Positions 32,692 through 41,340 of a stretch of 64,000 nucleotides of DNA are shown here, piece by piece (positions within the stretch are counted from its first letter, which is position 1; the number at the start of each line of letters is the position of its first letter). The notes beneath the pieces were generated by a model, which worked only from the letters and a program-made list of their open reading frames with translations, made no database searches and was not told the DNA's origin. The stretch comes from Paenibacillus tritici (lineage in GTDB: Bacteria > Bacillota > Bacilli > Paenibacillales > Paenibacillaceae). The stretch covers positions 62,001 through 126,000 of the forward strand of contig NZ_JABMKX010000018.1 in NCBI RefSeq assembly GCF_013204885.1. Direction: 5' to 3'. The translations under genes and the position numbers were made by a program.

Positions 32692-33783
32692 ATGGGGAAC
32701 GCAAAATGTACCGTAGGACTGGTGTACGGCGGCAAATCCGGGGAGCATGAGGTATCGCTGCAGACGGCTTATGCGGTTATGAACGCTTTTGACTACGATA
32801 AATATGAGATTATTCCGTTCTATATTTCCAAGCAGGGCGTATGGAAGGTGGGTGCTGTACTGGAGGCTCCCTTCACCGCCATTGAGCAGCTTAAGCTATC
32901 CGGGGATGCCGGAGACATGGGGATGGCCCTGAATGCATTGTTCAGCGGGCTTAGCGGCGGCGATTCCATTGTGGATGTCATGTTCCCGCTGCTGCATGGC
33001 ACGAACGGAGAGGACGGTACGATTCAGGGGCTGTTCGAGATGGCGAATATCCCGTACATTGGCGCAGGGGTACTGGCTTCTTCGGCGGGTATGGATAAGG
33101 TGGTCATGAAGAAGCTGTTCGGTGAGGCCGGGCTGGAGCAATGTGGATATTGCTATTTCAATGCGGCGAACTGGAGACAGCGCAGCCACGAGCTGATTGT
33201 CGGGATCGAGGATAAACTGGGTTATCCGGTCTTCGTCAAGCCGGCTAACCTTGGTTCCAGTGTGGGCATCTCCAAAGCATCCGACAAAGAAAGCCTGATC
33301 AAGGCTGTGGATTATGCCTTCCGCTATGACACCAAGGTGATTATTGAGGAATTCGTGGATGCGCGTGAAGTGGAGGTTGCGGTACTCGGCAATGAGGAGC
33401 CGGAGGCTTCGGTTCCGGGTGAAATTGTCTCTTCCGGTGAATATTATGATTATGCGGCCAAATACACGGACGGCAAATCACAGATGCTGATCCCGGCACC
33501 TGTTGATCCGGAGGTGGCAGACCGCCTGCGGGAGTCGGCCCTACTGGCCTTCAAGGCTATTGAGGGCAGCGGAATTACCCGGGCGGACTTCTTCCTGCGG
33601 AAGTCTGACGGCAAGATTCTTATTAATGAAGTGAATACAATGCCGGGCTTCACCCCGTTCAGTATGTATCCCCTGCTGTGGCGTGAGACCGGCGTGTCCT
33701 ATCAGGCGCTGCTGGACCGTATGATCGGGCTGGCGCTGGAGCGTTACCGGTTCAGACAGGGACTCAAATACGATAATGAATAA
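32692..33783 (+). CDS. ddl: D-alanine--D-alanine ligase
   Basis: 363 residues, the normal size. It joins two D-Ala with ATP for peptidoglycan. N-terminal VGLVYGGKSGEHEVSLQTA and ATP-grasp blocks YPVFVKPANLGSSVGISKA, DAREVEVAVLGN, and metal-binding FLRKSDGKILINEVNTMPGFTPFSMYPLLW are all present. An insert-free Y in SSGEYYDYAAKY suggests the D-Ala-D-Ala (not D-Ala-D-Lac) type; resistance is not implied. GAGG precedes the ATG. It is in a run of co-directional genes with an amidase upstream and a small protein downstream. Confidence 0.97.
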   Translation: MGNAKCTVGLVYGGKSGEHEVSLQTAYAVMNAFDYDKYEIIPFYISKQGVWKVGAVLEAPFTAIEQLKLSGDAGDMGMALNALFSGLSGGDSIVDVMFPLLHGTNGEDGTIQGLFEMANIPYIGAGVLASSAGMDKVVMKKLFGEAGLEQCGYCYFNAANWRQRSHELIVGIEDKLGYPVFVKPANLGSSVGISKASDKESLIKAVDYAFRYDTKVIIEEFVDAREVEVAVLGNEEPEASVPGEIVSSGEYYDYAAKYTDGKSQMLIPAPVDPEVADRLRESALLAFKAIEGSGITRADFFLRKSDGKILINEVNTMPGFTPFSMYPLLWRETGVSYQALLDRMIGLALERYRFRQGLKYDNE

Positions 33784-33830
33784 CACTAGGTGATCGGCGG
33801 GAGCATTCCGGCCGGGAAGGAGAGAGAAGC

Positions 33831-34148
33831 ATGGGGTTTCAATCAGAATTCAATTCGGTGTGCAAATTCAAGAATGAGCAGGAGCTGTACGAGCTGCTGG
33901 AGTACGGACGTACCAAAATGGTGAAGCAGGGCTTCCGCGTCTATCCGACCGGCCAGAAGGTCATCGCTTACAATCCGCAGAATGTCGCGGTGGCGATTGT
34001 CAAAATTTCCGCTTCGATTGCAGAAATAAATTTTCAGGGCAATGAGGTTACGGCTGTGGAAATGGATCTGGTACGTAAGCTGAATGAGGAAGAGTCGCGG
34101 GTACAGACGGCCCTTGCCTACGAGATGTTCTTCGGGGAAGAGGGATGA
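33831..34148 (+). CDS. Small conserved protein coupled to uvsE, DUF2584-like
   Basis: 105 residues with AAGGAGAG before the ATG. The pattern MGFQSEFNSVCKFKNEQ...QGFRVYPTGQKVIAYN...VAVAIVKISASIAEINFQGNEVTA recalls the small DUF2584 family of Bacillales (which starts MG..LE.N and has G[YF]R.YPL), but it is longer, so I treat the match as tentative. The stop overlaps the uvsE start (ATGA), so the two proteins are translationally coupled. No cysteines or membrane segments suggest a specific chemistry. It may be an accessory to the repair enzyme or merely share its transcript. Confidence 0.78.
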   Translation: MGFQSEFNSVCKFKNEQELYELLEYGRTKMVKQGFRVYPTGQKVIAYNPQNVAVAIVKISASIAEINFQGNEVTAVEMDLVRKLNEEESRVQTALAYEMFFGEEG

Positions 34149-35152
34149 TTGTCCGCTTCGGCTATGTTGCCATGTCTACGGTGATCCCGGACTGCTCCCC
34201 CTCCAAGACCATGACTATGGCAAGCCTCAGTAAGCTGGATGACCGGGAAGCCGGACTCCGCAGGCTGGAATCCATCGCCCGGGTGAATCTTCACAATACG
34301 CTCCGTCTGCTGAAGCATAATGTCGGATCGGACATCAAGGTCTACCGGCTTACCTCCAAGCTGGTCCCGCTGGCAACACATCCTGATCTCGCGGACTGGA
34401 ATCCGTTGTCTTCACTCGCAGAGGAATTTGCTGAGGTGGGTGCCTATGTGAAAAAGCACGGGTTGCGGGTCAGCTTCCATCCGGATCATTTCACGGTGCT
34501 GAGCACTCCGCGGCCGGAGGTCCTGGCCAGCTCGGTCCGCGATCTGCAGCATCATGCGGATATGCTTGAAGCTATGGGTCTGCCGGCGACAGCCAAGAGC
34601 AATATTCATATTGGCGGTGCTTACGGGGACAAGCCGCTATCTGCGGCACGCTTCTGTGAGCAGTGCTCGGCGCTGCCGCTGGCACTTAGAGAGCGGATGA
34701 CGCTGGAGAACGATGACAAGACGTTCAACGCTGTGGAGACACTGGAGGTCTGCCGCAGGCTGGGACTGCCGATGGTGTTGGATATTCATCATCAGTGGGT
34801 CAACAATGACGGCGAACTTCCCTGGGAGCTCTGGCCGGAGATCCGCAAGACATGGACAAGCCCTCTGGCCCTGAAGGATGTTCTGCCCGGTGAACACCTG
34901 CCGCCGAAGATTCATGTGTCCAGCCCGCGCAGCCCGTCTGATCCCCGCAGTCATGCCGATGGCGTGGAGCCTGCACCGCTGGTAGCCTTCCTGAAGCGGA
35001 TTGCTGCCGATACTCCGGCTGTCGATGTCATGATAGAGGCGAAGCTCAAGGATGGTGCCTTGTTTGGTCTGATGGAGGAGATGAAGGGACTGGCTGAGGG
35101 CAGGAATGGAATTATGGTACTAAATGGAGCCAGCGTGAATATAGAACCATAA
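34145..35152 (+). CDS. uvsE: UV DNA damage endonuclease
   Basis: 335 residues. UvsE/UVDE nicks DNA 5' of UV photoproducts and some other lesions; in Bacillus it acts in spores. It is a TIM barrel with three metals. Visible family blocks are MIVRFGYVAMST, NLHNTLRLLKHNV, LRVSFHPDHFTVLSTPRPEVL, NIHIGGAYGDK, LENDDKTFNAVETLEVCRRLGLPMVLDIHHQW, and KIHVSSPRSPSDPRSHADGV, which together hold the His/Glu/Asp ligands (H101-type FHPDHF, H143-type NIHIGG, E175-type LENDD, H203-type DIHHQW). The start overlaps the preceding stop. No terminator is obvious after the gene. Confidence 0.95.
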   Translation: MIVRFGYVAMSTVIPDCSPSKTMTMASLSKLDDREAGLRRLESIARVNLHNTLRLLKHNVGSDIKVYRLTSKLVPLATHPDLADWNPLSSLAEEFAEVGAYVKKHGLRVSFHPDHFTVLSTPRPEVLASSVRDLQHHADMLEAMGLPATAKSNIHIGGAYGDKPLSAARFCEQCSALPLALRERMTLENDDKTFNAVETLEVCRRLGLPMVLDIHHQWVNNDGELPWELWPEIRKTWTSPLALKDVLPGEHLPPKIHVSSPRSPSDPRSHADGVEPAPLVAFLKRIAADTPAVDVMIEAKLKDGALFGLMEEMKGLAEGRNGIMVLNGASVNIEP

Positions 35153-35335
35153 CTGGCAAAAAACATGCCGGTTAGGCCTTGTAACGGCCTCAGTCATGAC
35201 TTGATAAGTATGCTGAAATGAGGTACGTTGGAAGAAAGTTGAGCAGTCAATGTTCCAAGGCCAGAGATAGTGGTGTCCTGCTGATACACCGTTCCATGGG
35301 AGAACGATCATGCTCAAAGAAAGCGGAGTGAAGAG
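35153..35335 (+). other. Hairpin-rich gap between uvsE and the phosphatase gene
   Basis: Successive potential stems: AGGCC/GGCCT, TTGGAA/TTCCAA enclosing TTGA/TCAA, GGTGT/ACACC, GTTC/GAAC. The first may act as a weak terminator. It matches no riboswitch I know. Confidence 0.35.
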
Positions 35336-36223
35336 ATGAGTCCTGTAAGTCCTGATAACCGAAATGAACGGGAGCCCTATGTAGTTACAAGCAAGGGACA
35401 TACGGCGGCAGCGATCAATGCTGCAGCCAAAGCGGGGGAATGGATCAAGAGCAGACAAGGCCAGGTGAAGGAGCTGGGCAGCAAGACCTCTGCCCAGGAT
35501 CTGGTTACGGAGGTCGATAAAGGTGTGGAGCAAATGATCCGCAGGCTGATCCTGACCCATTATCCCGACCATGCCATCCTTGGCGAGGAGGGAGTTCCTC
35601 CCGGAGCGGATGCACTGACTGCCGCCCTGGATGAAGCACGTGAACATGATTATCTGTGGATTGTCGATCCGATTGATGGAACAACCAATTTCGTGCACGG
35701 CTTCCCATTCTATTGTGTTTCGATTGCCCTGGTGGTCAAGGGCGAGCTTACGGTTGGCGTTATTTATGATCCTACCCGGGACGAGATGTTCGTGGCCGAG
35801 AAGGGCAAGGGCGCGTATATGCACGGGATTCCAACAGCCGTATCGGCTGAGACGCTGCCGGGAAGCAGCCTTATTGCTATGGGCTTCCCGCCGGACCGGG
35901 TACTGGCCCAGCCGGCCAATATGGCCGGGCTGCAGCAGATTCTGCCGCAGGTCCGCGGTATCCGCGCCGGCGGTTCGGCCGCACTGCATCTGGCTTATGT
36001 TGCTGCCGGGCGTGTGGACGGGTACTTTGAAGTCGGGCTGAGTCCTTGGGACTGTGCAGCAGGGGTGCTGCTGGTGCTGGAATCAGGCGGTAAGGTGACG
36101 GATACACAGGGTAATCCCTACGATATCAGTACACGCCATGTAGTGGCGAGCAATGGACGAATCCATGATTATCTGGTATCTTCCCTGCAAGCAGCGGATG
36201 CTACAGGCTTCAAGAAGCAGTAG
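35336..36223 (+). CDS. Inositol monophosphatase-family protein
   Basis: 295 residues. The lithium-sensitive phosphatase metal sites are clear: ILGEEGVPPG, IVDPIDGTTNFVHGFPFYCVSIALV and the C-terminal SPWDCAAGVLLVLESGGKVTD. It removes phosphate from inositol phosphates or related sugars or nucleotides (3'-phosphoadenosine phosphate is possible) in the cytoplasm. A short N-terminal extension precedes the usual start; in-frame ATG 35336 has a GAAGAG just upstream. The next gene begins 10 bp after the stop, with an AGGAGGG that overlaps the stop codon. Confidence 0.92.
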   Translation: MSPVSPDNRNEREPYVVTSKGHTAAAINAAAKAGEWIKSRQGQVKELGSKTSAQDLVTEVDKGVEQMIRRLILTHYPDHAILGEEGVPPGADALTAALDEAREHDYLWIVDPIDGTTNFVHGFPFYCVSIALVVKGELTVGVIYDPTRDEMFVAEKGKGAYMHGIPTAVSAETLPGSSLIAMGFPPDRVLAQPANMAGLQQILPQVRGIRAGGSAALHLAYVAAGRVDGYFEVGLSPWDCAAGVLLVLESGGKVTDTQGNPYDISTRHVVASNGRIHDYLVSSLQAADATGFKKQ

Positions 36224-36233
36224 GAGGGCTTGA

Positions 36234-36530
36234 ATGGTCATGAACGAGAATGAAGATCTGGAGCGCAGACTGAGTGACCTTCTGGTGGAAGGCGAGATGG
36301 AGCAACAGGACCGGCAGGCCAAGGAGCTCACTCAGATTTCGCCCAAGTATGAGATCCGGATACAGACTACACTCGATCCGATAGTTGAAGAAACACTTCG
36401 TTACCGCAAGATAGCCTATGAGCTGGATGACCGGTATGATAAATATTTGAAGCGTTCAGAGAAAACCGGCGGTCCGCCTAACACTGGCGGCCAGAAGAAG
36501 TCTACAGATTCCGGCAGCGCAGAGTCATAG
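36234..36530 (+). CDS. Small charged protein of unknown function
   Basis: 98 residues with AGGAGGG 5 nt before the ATG. An alternative ATG two codons later is spaced less well. It is very polar, with a helical, acidic N-terminal part (NEDLERRLSDLLVEGEMEQQDRQAKELTQ), a middle segment IVEETLRYRKIAYELDDRYDKYLKR, and a Gly/Ser/Lys tail likely disordered. No membrane segment. I do not recognise the family. It is cotranscribed with the phosphatase gene and followed by a terminator. Confidence 0.75.
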   Translation: MVMNENEDLERRLSDLLVEGEMEQQDRQAKELTQISPKYEIRIQTTLDPIVEETLRYRKIAYELDDRYDKYLKRSEKTGGPPNTGGQKKSTDSGSAES

Positions 36531-36550
36531 GCTGCTGACAGTATTTTCAG

Positions 36551-36586
36551 GAGCGGTTTCCCGGACGAGCGGGAAACCGCTCTTTT
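36551..36586 (+). terminator. Terminator after the phosphatase operon
   Basis: Perfect 13-bp stem GAGCGGTTTCCCG/CGGGAAACCGCTC, then TTTT. Confidence 0.9.
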
Positions 36587-36691
36587 GCGCAAATCGAAGC
36601 ATGTATAGGTTGCACACGATAACGGCAAAGCCGTTTCCACTTGAGCGGGACGGATGTTAGAATGGAATTATACTATTGTAGGGGGAATACG

Positions 36692-37984
36692 ATGCTGAAG
36701 ACATGGAGAAGATTCATATCAGCTACTGCTGGCGGACTGCTGTTGTTCACCGTATTAAGCAGTGTGCAGGCGGGTCCGGCAGATGCTGCTGCAGCAGCCG
36801 CTGTGCAAGGCCCGGAGGAGGATGTCTTTCGCATCGTGGCGCTTGGAGACTCCATTACTGCCGGGTATGAGCCGGGGATGACCGATCCCGGTGTGAAGCC
36901 GTACGGGTATGCCGAGAGGTTACTGGAGCAGGGCTGGTATCATGGCAGAAGTGAACTGAGTAACTACGGCATATTGGGCCTTAAGACAGCGGGCTTGCTT
37001 CAGTATACCGGAGCTATCAAAGACGGCACGGCCGTTACAGCAGAAGCCATTCAGCCCGGGCTGCCTGATCCGCGGATTGCCCAGTTCGCTGCGCTGACGC
37101 CGCAGATTAGAACGGAGCTTGCGGCGGCGGATCTGATTACGATCACTATTGGCGGCAATGATGTCAGCAGTCTGTTCCTGAACTACAAAACGCTTGCAGA
37201 TGGCGAATTCGCTTCCCAGCTGGCGGAGCGTCTGGCGGAATACAGCAGCAATGTGACAGCGGTGCTGGGGAATATCCGGGCCGTGAATCCGCTGGCAACG
37301 ATTATACTGGCCGATCAATATCAGCCTGCTCCGAGAATTGCCCTGGGGGCTTCGTATGACAAGCTGATGGCTGCGGCAGCGCAGTTCACCATAGCAGCCG
37401 ATAATATTGCGGCTACGCTGAACCAAGCGGGTGCGCCGGTGAAGGTAGCTCATGTGGCTGCAAAGTTCGCTGGTGTAGAGGGATCACTTACCCACATTAT
37501 CGGGGCAGGAGCGGCTGATTTCCATCCGACACAGCTTGGATATGAACGGATTGCCGCTGTATTCTCTGAACTGCAATGGGGGGCTTACCGCACGCCTGCG
37601 GTTACTGCACTGACTTCAGAGGCTGCGCCGATGTCAATCGTCGTGAAGGGAACGGAGCTTAATACTCCGAACAAGCCCATTCTAAAGAACGGGCAGAATT
37701 TCCTGGCACTGAAGGACATTCTGAATGCGGTCGGGGCGACCGGTAAATGGGATAACCATACCGCCAGTGCCACCGTTATTTATGGCGGAAGAACGGTAGT
37801 CATTACCATCGGCTCGAAGACCATCAAGGTGAACGGTGCGGATGTGGCGATTGATACACCGGCTTTTCTGCAAAAGGTCGGCAAAGAGGATAAAACCTAT
37901 CTCCCGCTTGCCGCGCTCGCTACCGGACTTGGGTTCGATGTGAATTACAGCAGCAAGCTGCGGACAGCCTTCATTAATCCATAA
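36692..37984 (+). CDS. Secreted SGNH/GDSL hydrolase with copper-amine-oxidase-like C-terminal domain
   Basis: 430 residues from the ATG at 36692 (AGGGGG upstream). A signal peptide covers about 1-33 (basic MLKTWRR, hydrophobic core, AxA-like end). SGNH block I is LGDSITAGY with nucleophile S54, block III TIGGNDVSS, block V DFHPTQLGYERIA. The C-terminal 120 residues (KGTELNTPNKPILKNGQNFLALKDILNAVGATGKW ... VNGADVAIDTPAFLQKVGKEDKTYLPLAALATGLGF) are the Cu-amine-oxidase N-terminal-like domain often used by Paenibacillus exoproteins as a surface module. Likely an esterase or lipase outside the cell; substrate unknown. The same module type occurs in the polysaccharide deacetylase at 53 kb. Confidence 0.9.
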   Translation: MLKTWRRFISATAGGLLLFTVLSSVQAGPADAAAAAAVQGPEEDVFRIVALGDSITAGYEPGMTDPGVKPYGYAERLLEQGWYHGRSELSNYGILGLKTAGLLQYTGAIKDGTAVTAEAIQPGLPDPRIAQFAALTPQIRTELAAADLITITIGGNDVSSLFLNYKTLADGEFASQLAERLAEYSSNVTAVLGNIRAVNPLATIILADQYQPAPRIALGASYDKLMAAAAQFTIAADNIAATLNQAGAPVKVAHVAAKFAGVEGSLTHIIGAGAADFHPTQLGYERIAAVFSELQWGAYRTPAVTALTSEAAPMSIVVKGTELNTPNKPILKNGQNFLALKDILNAVGATGKWDNHTASATVIYGGRTVVITIGSKTIKVNGADVAIDTPAFLQKVGKEDKTYLPLAALATGLGFDVNYSSKLRTAFINP

Positions 37985-38050
37985 TCCCGCATAGTCTAGT
38001 AATAGTGAATAATCAAATCAGGCCCGTATGGAAAAGGTGGATGAACATAG

Positions 38051-38653
38051 TTGTCTAGTACAAAGTATAATGCTGAATATATCATCACGATGGATGATAT
38101 CGTGCGTGAAGGCGACCCTGTACTCCGTGCTGTCACGGAACCCGTGCCGGTGCCGCTGCAAGAGGAGGACCGCGGAGCGCTGCAGAGCATGATGCAGTTC
38201 CTGAAGAACAGCCAGGATGCAGAGATGTCCGCCAAGTATAAGCTGCGTTCCGGGGTAGGCTTATCCGCGAATCAGATCGGATTGTCGAAGCGGATGTTTG
38301 TCATGTATCTGAAGGATGATAATGGTAAAAATGTGGAGTACACCTGGGTGAATCCCAAGATCATCAGCCACTCTATGGCGATGGTCTATCTGCCGGAGAG
38401 CGAGGGCTGCCTGTCCGTGGACCGGCCGGTGCATGGGTTTGTACCGCGTTATGAGTCGGTGAAGGTACGGGGCTTCGATCTGAACGGCCAGGTCATTACC
38501 CAGAAGTTCAAGGGTTATCAGGCGATCATCATCCAGCATGAGATGGACCATCTGGACGGGATGATGTTCTACGACCGGATCAATCAGCAGAACCCGTTCA
38601 AGCTTCCGCAGGATGTGGAGATCCGCAGCCTGTATGAGCAGAAGGGGCAGTAG
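38051..38653 (+). CDS. def: Peptide deformylase
   Basis: 200 residues from TTG 38051 with AAGGTGG 10 nt upstream; an ATG at 38090 would give MDDIVREGDP, close to the usual start of the type-2 deformylases, so the first 13 residues are uncertain. It removes the formyl group from nascent proteins. Motif 1 is GVGLSANQIG (68-77; Ser replaces the more common Ala), motif 2 EGCLS with metal ligand C120, motif 3 QHEMDHLDG with H163 and H167. An insertion after motif 1 is the type-2 mark. It is followed within about 55 bp by the second IS1182 remnant. Confidence 0.95.
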   Translation: MSSTKYNAEYIITMDDIVREGDPVLRAVTEPVPVPLQEEDRGALQSMMQFLKNSQDAEMSAKYKLRSGVGLSANQIGLSKRMFVMYLKDDNGKNVEYTWVNPKIISHSMAMVYLPESEGCLSVDRPVHGFVPRYESVKVRGFDLNGQVITQKFKGYQAIIIQHEMDHLDGMMFYDRINQQNPFKLPQDVEIRSLYEQKGQ

Positions 38654-38706
38654 CGGCGGGGATGGGTATTCGGAGCTGATCAATTTCTAATGTAAAAGTA
38701 CAAAGA

Positions 38707-39260
38707 GGCTGTCCCATAAGCCATGAAATGGCTGCTTGGGACAGCACTTTATTTTTGTAGTAGCATCAACGTGGACACATGGGTGGACGCTCCGCGAACG
38801 GACCGTTGTTTGGGTCGCTGTTGTCCCCAAATTTTATTGATTCCCTTTAGCGGTGAAAATCCGGGGACAAAGGCGACCGCATTCGCTTTTCCGCGGGTCG
38901 TTCCGTTCTCTCCGCTGTTTAAGCGGGAACAGCTTCTTCACATCTTTCTAAAATCACAAAAAGAAACCGTCCTTTGGTAAAATGGAGTTACCACCCAACC
39001 ATTTCAAAGGAGAGGTTTCTTTTGTACATTCAATAGTCCATGGACCCACAATTGACTTGGAAGACTCCATCTTTGACGCTGCCTATCCCGGCGGCGGCGT
39101 GACAGCTACCACCCCAAAAATGCTCACCAAAGTCATTATCTACGCTTACATTCAGCGAATCTATTCGTCTCGCCAAATCGCCAAAGCGGTGCGGGAGAAA
39201 ATTCCCTTTATGTGGCTAACCGGACAGCAGCGACCCGACTTTCGCCCGCTTAATCCATAA
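38707..39260 (+). mobile_element. IS1182-type element remnant, copy 2
   Basis: It shares the full order of copy 1 at 7.5 kb: end hairpin (GGCTGTCCCA/TGGGACAGC, 38707-38745), leader with a long hairpin at 38813-38878, AAAGGAG, and 5' transposase codons. Here the transposase fragment goes further but has an internal deletion and lacks the 3' end. The two copies are clearly diverged, so they are old or independent insertions. Confidence 0.82.
39022..39260 (+). pseudogene. Broken IS1182-type transposase fragment
   Basis: The TTG-started frame meets TAG at codon 5, as in copy 1, then MDP. After a deletion/frameshift the family sequence resumes as DSIFDAAYPGGG, PKMLTKVIIYAYIQRIYSS and RQIAKAVREKIPFMWLTG, ending QQRPDFRPLNP before a stop. 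The DDE catalytic core is missing. Confidence 0.82.
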
Positions 39261-39308
39261 GAAACTTGAAGGAATCTGTAACTATAGTATTACAAAATGA
39301 GTAAAAAT

Positions 39309-39317
39309 TGGTATAAT
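39309..39317 (+). promoter_or_regulatory. Extended -10 promoter of the secreted-protein gene
   Basis: TGGTATAAT, an extended -10 with a perfect TATAAT, 52 bp before the GTG start at 39369. No good -35 is seen. Confidence 0.5.
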
Positions 39318-39368
39318 ACCGAGGTGAGATCAACTTAGAAAATATAACCTTAAAAGGAGCTTTAATTC

Positions 39369-39842
39369 GTGAAGAGGAAAAAGATAGTATCGCTTTTACT
39401 GGCTGGAGTTGTTGCTGGTTCCATTGTAGCGGCATCCACTACAATGGCAGAAAAGGGTGTTGCTCAAACTCCAATGGATGCCGCAACTAGCTATTTTGAT
39501 GCTTACATCGCTAAGGATGCAGAGGGAATGATGTTTTATTCAAAAGATACAAACTATCTGGATGAGAAAAGTCGTGAAGAAGGGTATATAAAAGATTTTA
39601 AAACAAATCCTACTACAGGATATGAAATTGTGGAAAGCCAGCAGATCAGCAGTAGTGAAGTTCAACTTTATGTAGTTCAAAAGTATGCAGGACAAAGCTA
39701 TGAACAGTCACCACCACTCCCATTTAAAGTTTTTAAAAGCGAAAATGGATGGAAGGTTAAGGTAGAACCATTAGAAATCAACACAGCGACAGGTGAAGTC
39801 ACCAAAGGTATGCCGATACACGCTATGCAATTTATGGATTAA
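39369..39842 (+). CDS. Secreted or membrane-attached protein of unknown function
   Basis: 157 residues from GTG 39369 with AAAGGAG 9 nt upstream. A signal peptide is clear (KRKK, then VSLLLAGVVAGSIVAAS). The mature part, TPMDAATSYFDAYIAKDAEGMMFYSKDTNYLD...LYVVQKYAG...LPFKVFKSENGWKVKVEPLEINTATGEV, resembles the NTF2-like/DUF4878 type of small extracytoplasmic proteins; it lacks a lipobox cysteine. Base composition is visibly more A+T-rich than its neighbours and it sits directly behind the IS remnant, suggesting recent acquisition. Function unknown. A strong terminator follows. Confidence 0.82.
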   Translation: MKRKKIVSLLLAGVVAGSIVAASTTMAEKGVAQTPMDAATSYFDAYIAKDAEGMMFYSKDTNYLDEKSREEGYIKDFKTNPTTGYEIVESQQISSSEVQLYVVQKYAGQSYEQSPPLPFKVFKSENGWKVKVEPLEINTATGEVTKGMPIHAMQFMD

Positions 39843-39849
39843 AATCAGA

Positions 39850-39881
39850 AATGACCCCCTTCCGCTTAGAAGGGGGTCATT
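39850..39881 (+). terminator. Bidirectional terminator between the secreted-protein gene and hemL
   Basis: Perfect 13-bp stem AATGACCCCCTTC/GAAGGGGGTCATT with CGCTTA loop. Confidence 0.88.
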
Positions 39882-39916
39882 ATATGTTTACTTGATGCGT
39901 TGCTATTACTTCCTGC

Positions 39917-41236
39917 TTATTGCTGCTCCGCAGCCATTGCCGCAAATGAAGCTTCAGCCGCCTCCAGTGTAATGTCGATGTCAGCGTCCGTGTGGGCGGT
40001 GGTCAGGAACCAGGCCTCATATTTGGAAGGCGCCAGGTTAATGCCGCGGTTCAGCATATGCCGGAAGAAGCTGGCGAACAGCTCACCATCGGTATCCTGG
40101 GCCTCCTCATAGTTGGTAATCTGATGGCTGCAGAAATGCGTAGAGAATGCGCCGCGAATCCGGTTGATGGTGAGCGGAATGCCGTGACGGCCAGCGGATG
40201 CCTTCAGCCCTTCGGTCAGGCGGATCGCCAGCCGCTCCATCTCGTCATAGACGCCGTCTGCGCTCAGTACCTCAAGACAGGCAATCCCTGCCGAGATGGA
40301 GGCAGGGTTACCGGCCATGGTACCGGCCTGATAAGCCGGACCGAGCGGAGCAACCTGCTCCATGACATGCTTACGTCCGCCATAGGCGCCGATCGGCAGC
40401 CCGCCGCCGATGATTTTGCCCAGGGCCGTCAGATCGGGAATGATATCCTCGTGGCCCGCAAGACCTGCATAGGTCTGGGTGGAGCCGTAATGGAAACGGA
40501 AGGCGGTAATGACCTCATCATAAATGACAAGGGAGCCGTTCTCATGCGTCAGCCTGCACAGGCCTTCCAGGAAGCCCGGATGCGGCATGACCATGCCGAA
40601 GTTGCCGACAATCGGTTCGACCATAACGGCGGCCACATCCTTGCCCCATGTCTCCAGCGCTTCACGCAAGGCATCCAGATCATTGAAGGGAACAGTGATG
40701 ACTTCCTGGGCGATGCTCGCCGGAACGCCTGCGCTGTCCGGGATACCCAGCGTCGATGGTCCTGAACCTGCGGCTACAAGCACAAGGTCAGAATGGCCGT
40801 GGTAGCAGCCGGCGAACTTGATGATCTTGCTGCGCTTCGTGTAGGCGCGGGCCACACGGATTGTAGTCATTACGGCTTCTGTACCGGAGTTGACGAAGCG
40901 CACCTTGTCCATTGAGGGAATAGCTTCCTTCAGCATTCTGGCCAGCTTGATTTCAAGCTGTGTCGGTGTTCCATAGAGCAGTCCGTTCTGTGCAGCCTCG
41001 GTAATAGCGGCGGTGATATGCGGGTGGGCATGTCCGGTAATGATCGGGCCATAGGCGGCCAGATAATCTATATATTCATTGCCGTCCTCGTCCCAGAAGC
41101 GTGAGCCTCCGGCGCGCTTCATGAAGACGGGGGCGCCTCCGCCCACGGCTTTGAAGGAACGGGAGGGGCTATTGACACCTCCGACGATATGCTGCAGAGC
41201 TTCCTCGTATAAATGTTCTGATGTACTGCGGTTCAT
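39917..41236 (-). CDS. hemL: Glutamate-1-semialdehyde 2,1-aminomutase
   Basis: 439 residues from the ATG at 41236 (AAAGGAA upstream); the in-frame extension up to 41326 lacks an RBS. It converts glutamate-1-semialdehyde to 5-aminolevulinate in haem synthesis. PLP enzyme class III blocks: [55 protein letters not shown]-type region, [12 protein letters not shown] and [19 protein letters not shown] with the PLP-lysine. No other hem genes are adjacent, so this may be the second HemL-type protein (GsaB) that Bacillales keep in addition to the hem-operon copy. Confidence 0.93.
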   Translation of the reverse strand: MNRSTSEHLYEEALQHIVGGVNSPSRSFKAVGGGAPVFMKRAGGSRFWDEDGNEYIDYLAAYGPIITGHAHPHITAAITEAAQNGLLYGTPTQLEIKLARMLKEAIPSMDKVRFVNSGTEAVMTTIRVARAYTKRSKIIKFAGCYHGHSDLVLVAAGSGPSTLGIPDSAGVPASIAQEVITVPFNDLDALREALETWGKDVAAVMVEPIVGNFGMVMPHPGFLEGLCRLTHENGSLVIYDEVITAFRFHYGSTQTYAGLAGHEDIIPDLTALGKIIGGGLPIGAYGGRKHVMEQVAPLGPAYQAGTMAGNPASISAGIACLEVLSADGVYDEMERLAIRLTEGLKASAGRHGIPLTINRIRGAFSTHFCSHQITNYEEAQDTDGELFASFFRHMLNRGINLAPSKYEAWFLTTAHTDADIDITLEAAEASFAAMAAEQQ

Positions 41237-41340
41237 AGTTAATGTTCCTTTCCTCTGCTTCCGCGCAAGGGAAAGGGCGAACAGGCGGCTAATTCCCGCT
41301 GTCCGCCCGCCCCGTGTGCCAAGCATGGTTATATGGTATT

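Noticed and set aside
35120-35989. 289-codon minus-strand frame over uvsE end and phosphatase gene
   Set aside because: Overlaps two well-supported genes and has no recognisable motif.
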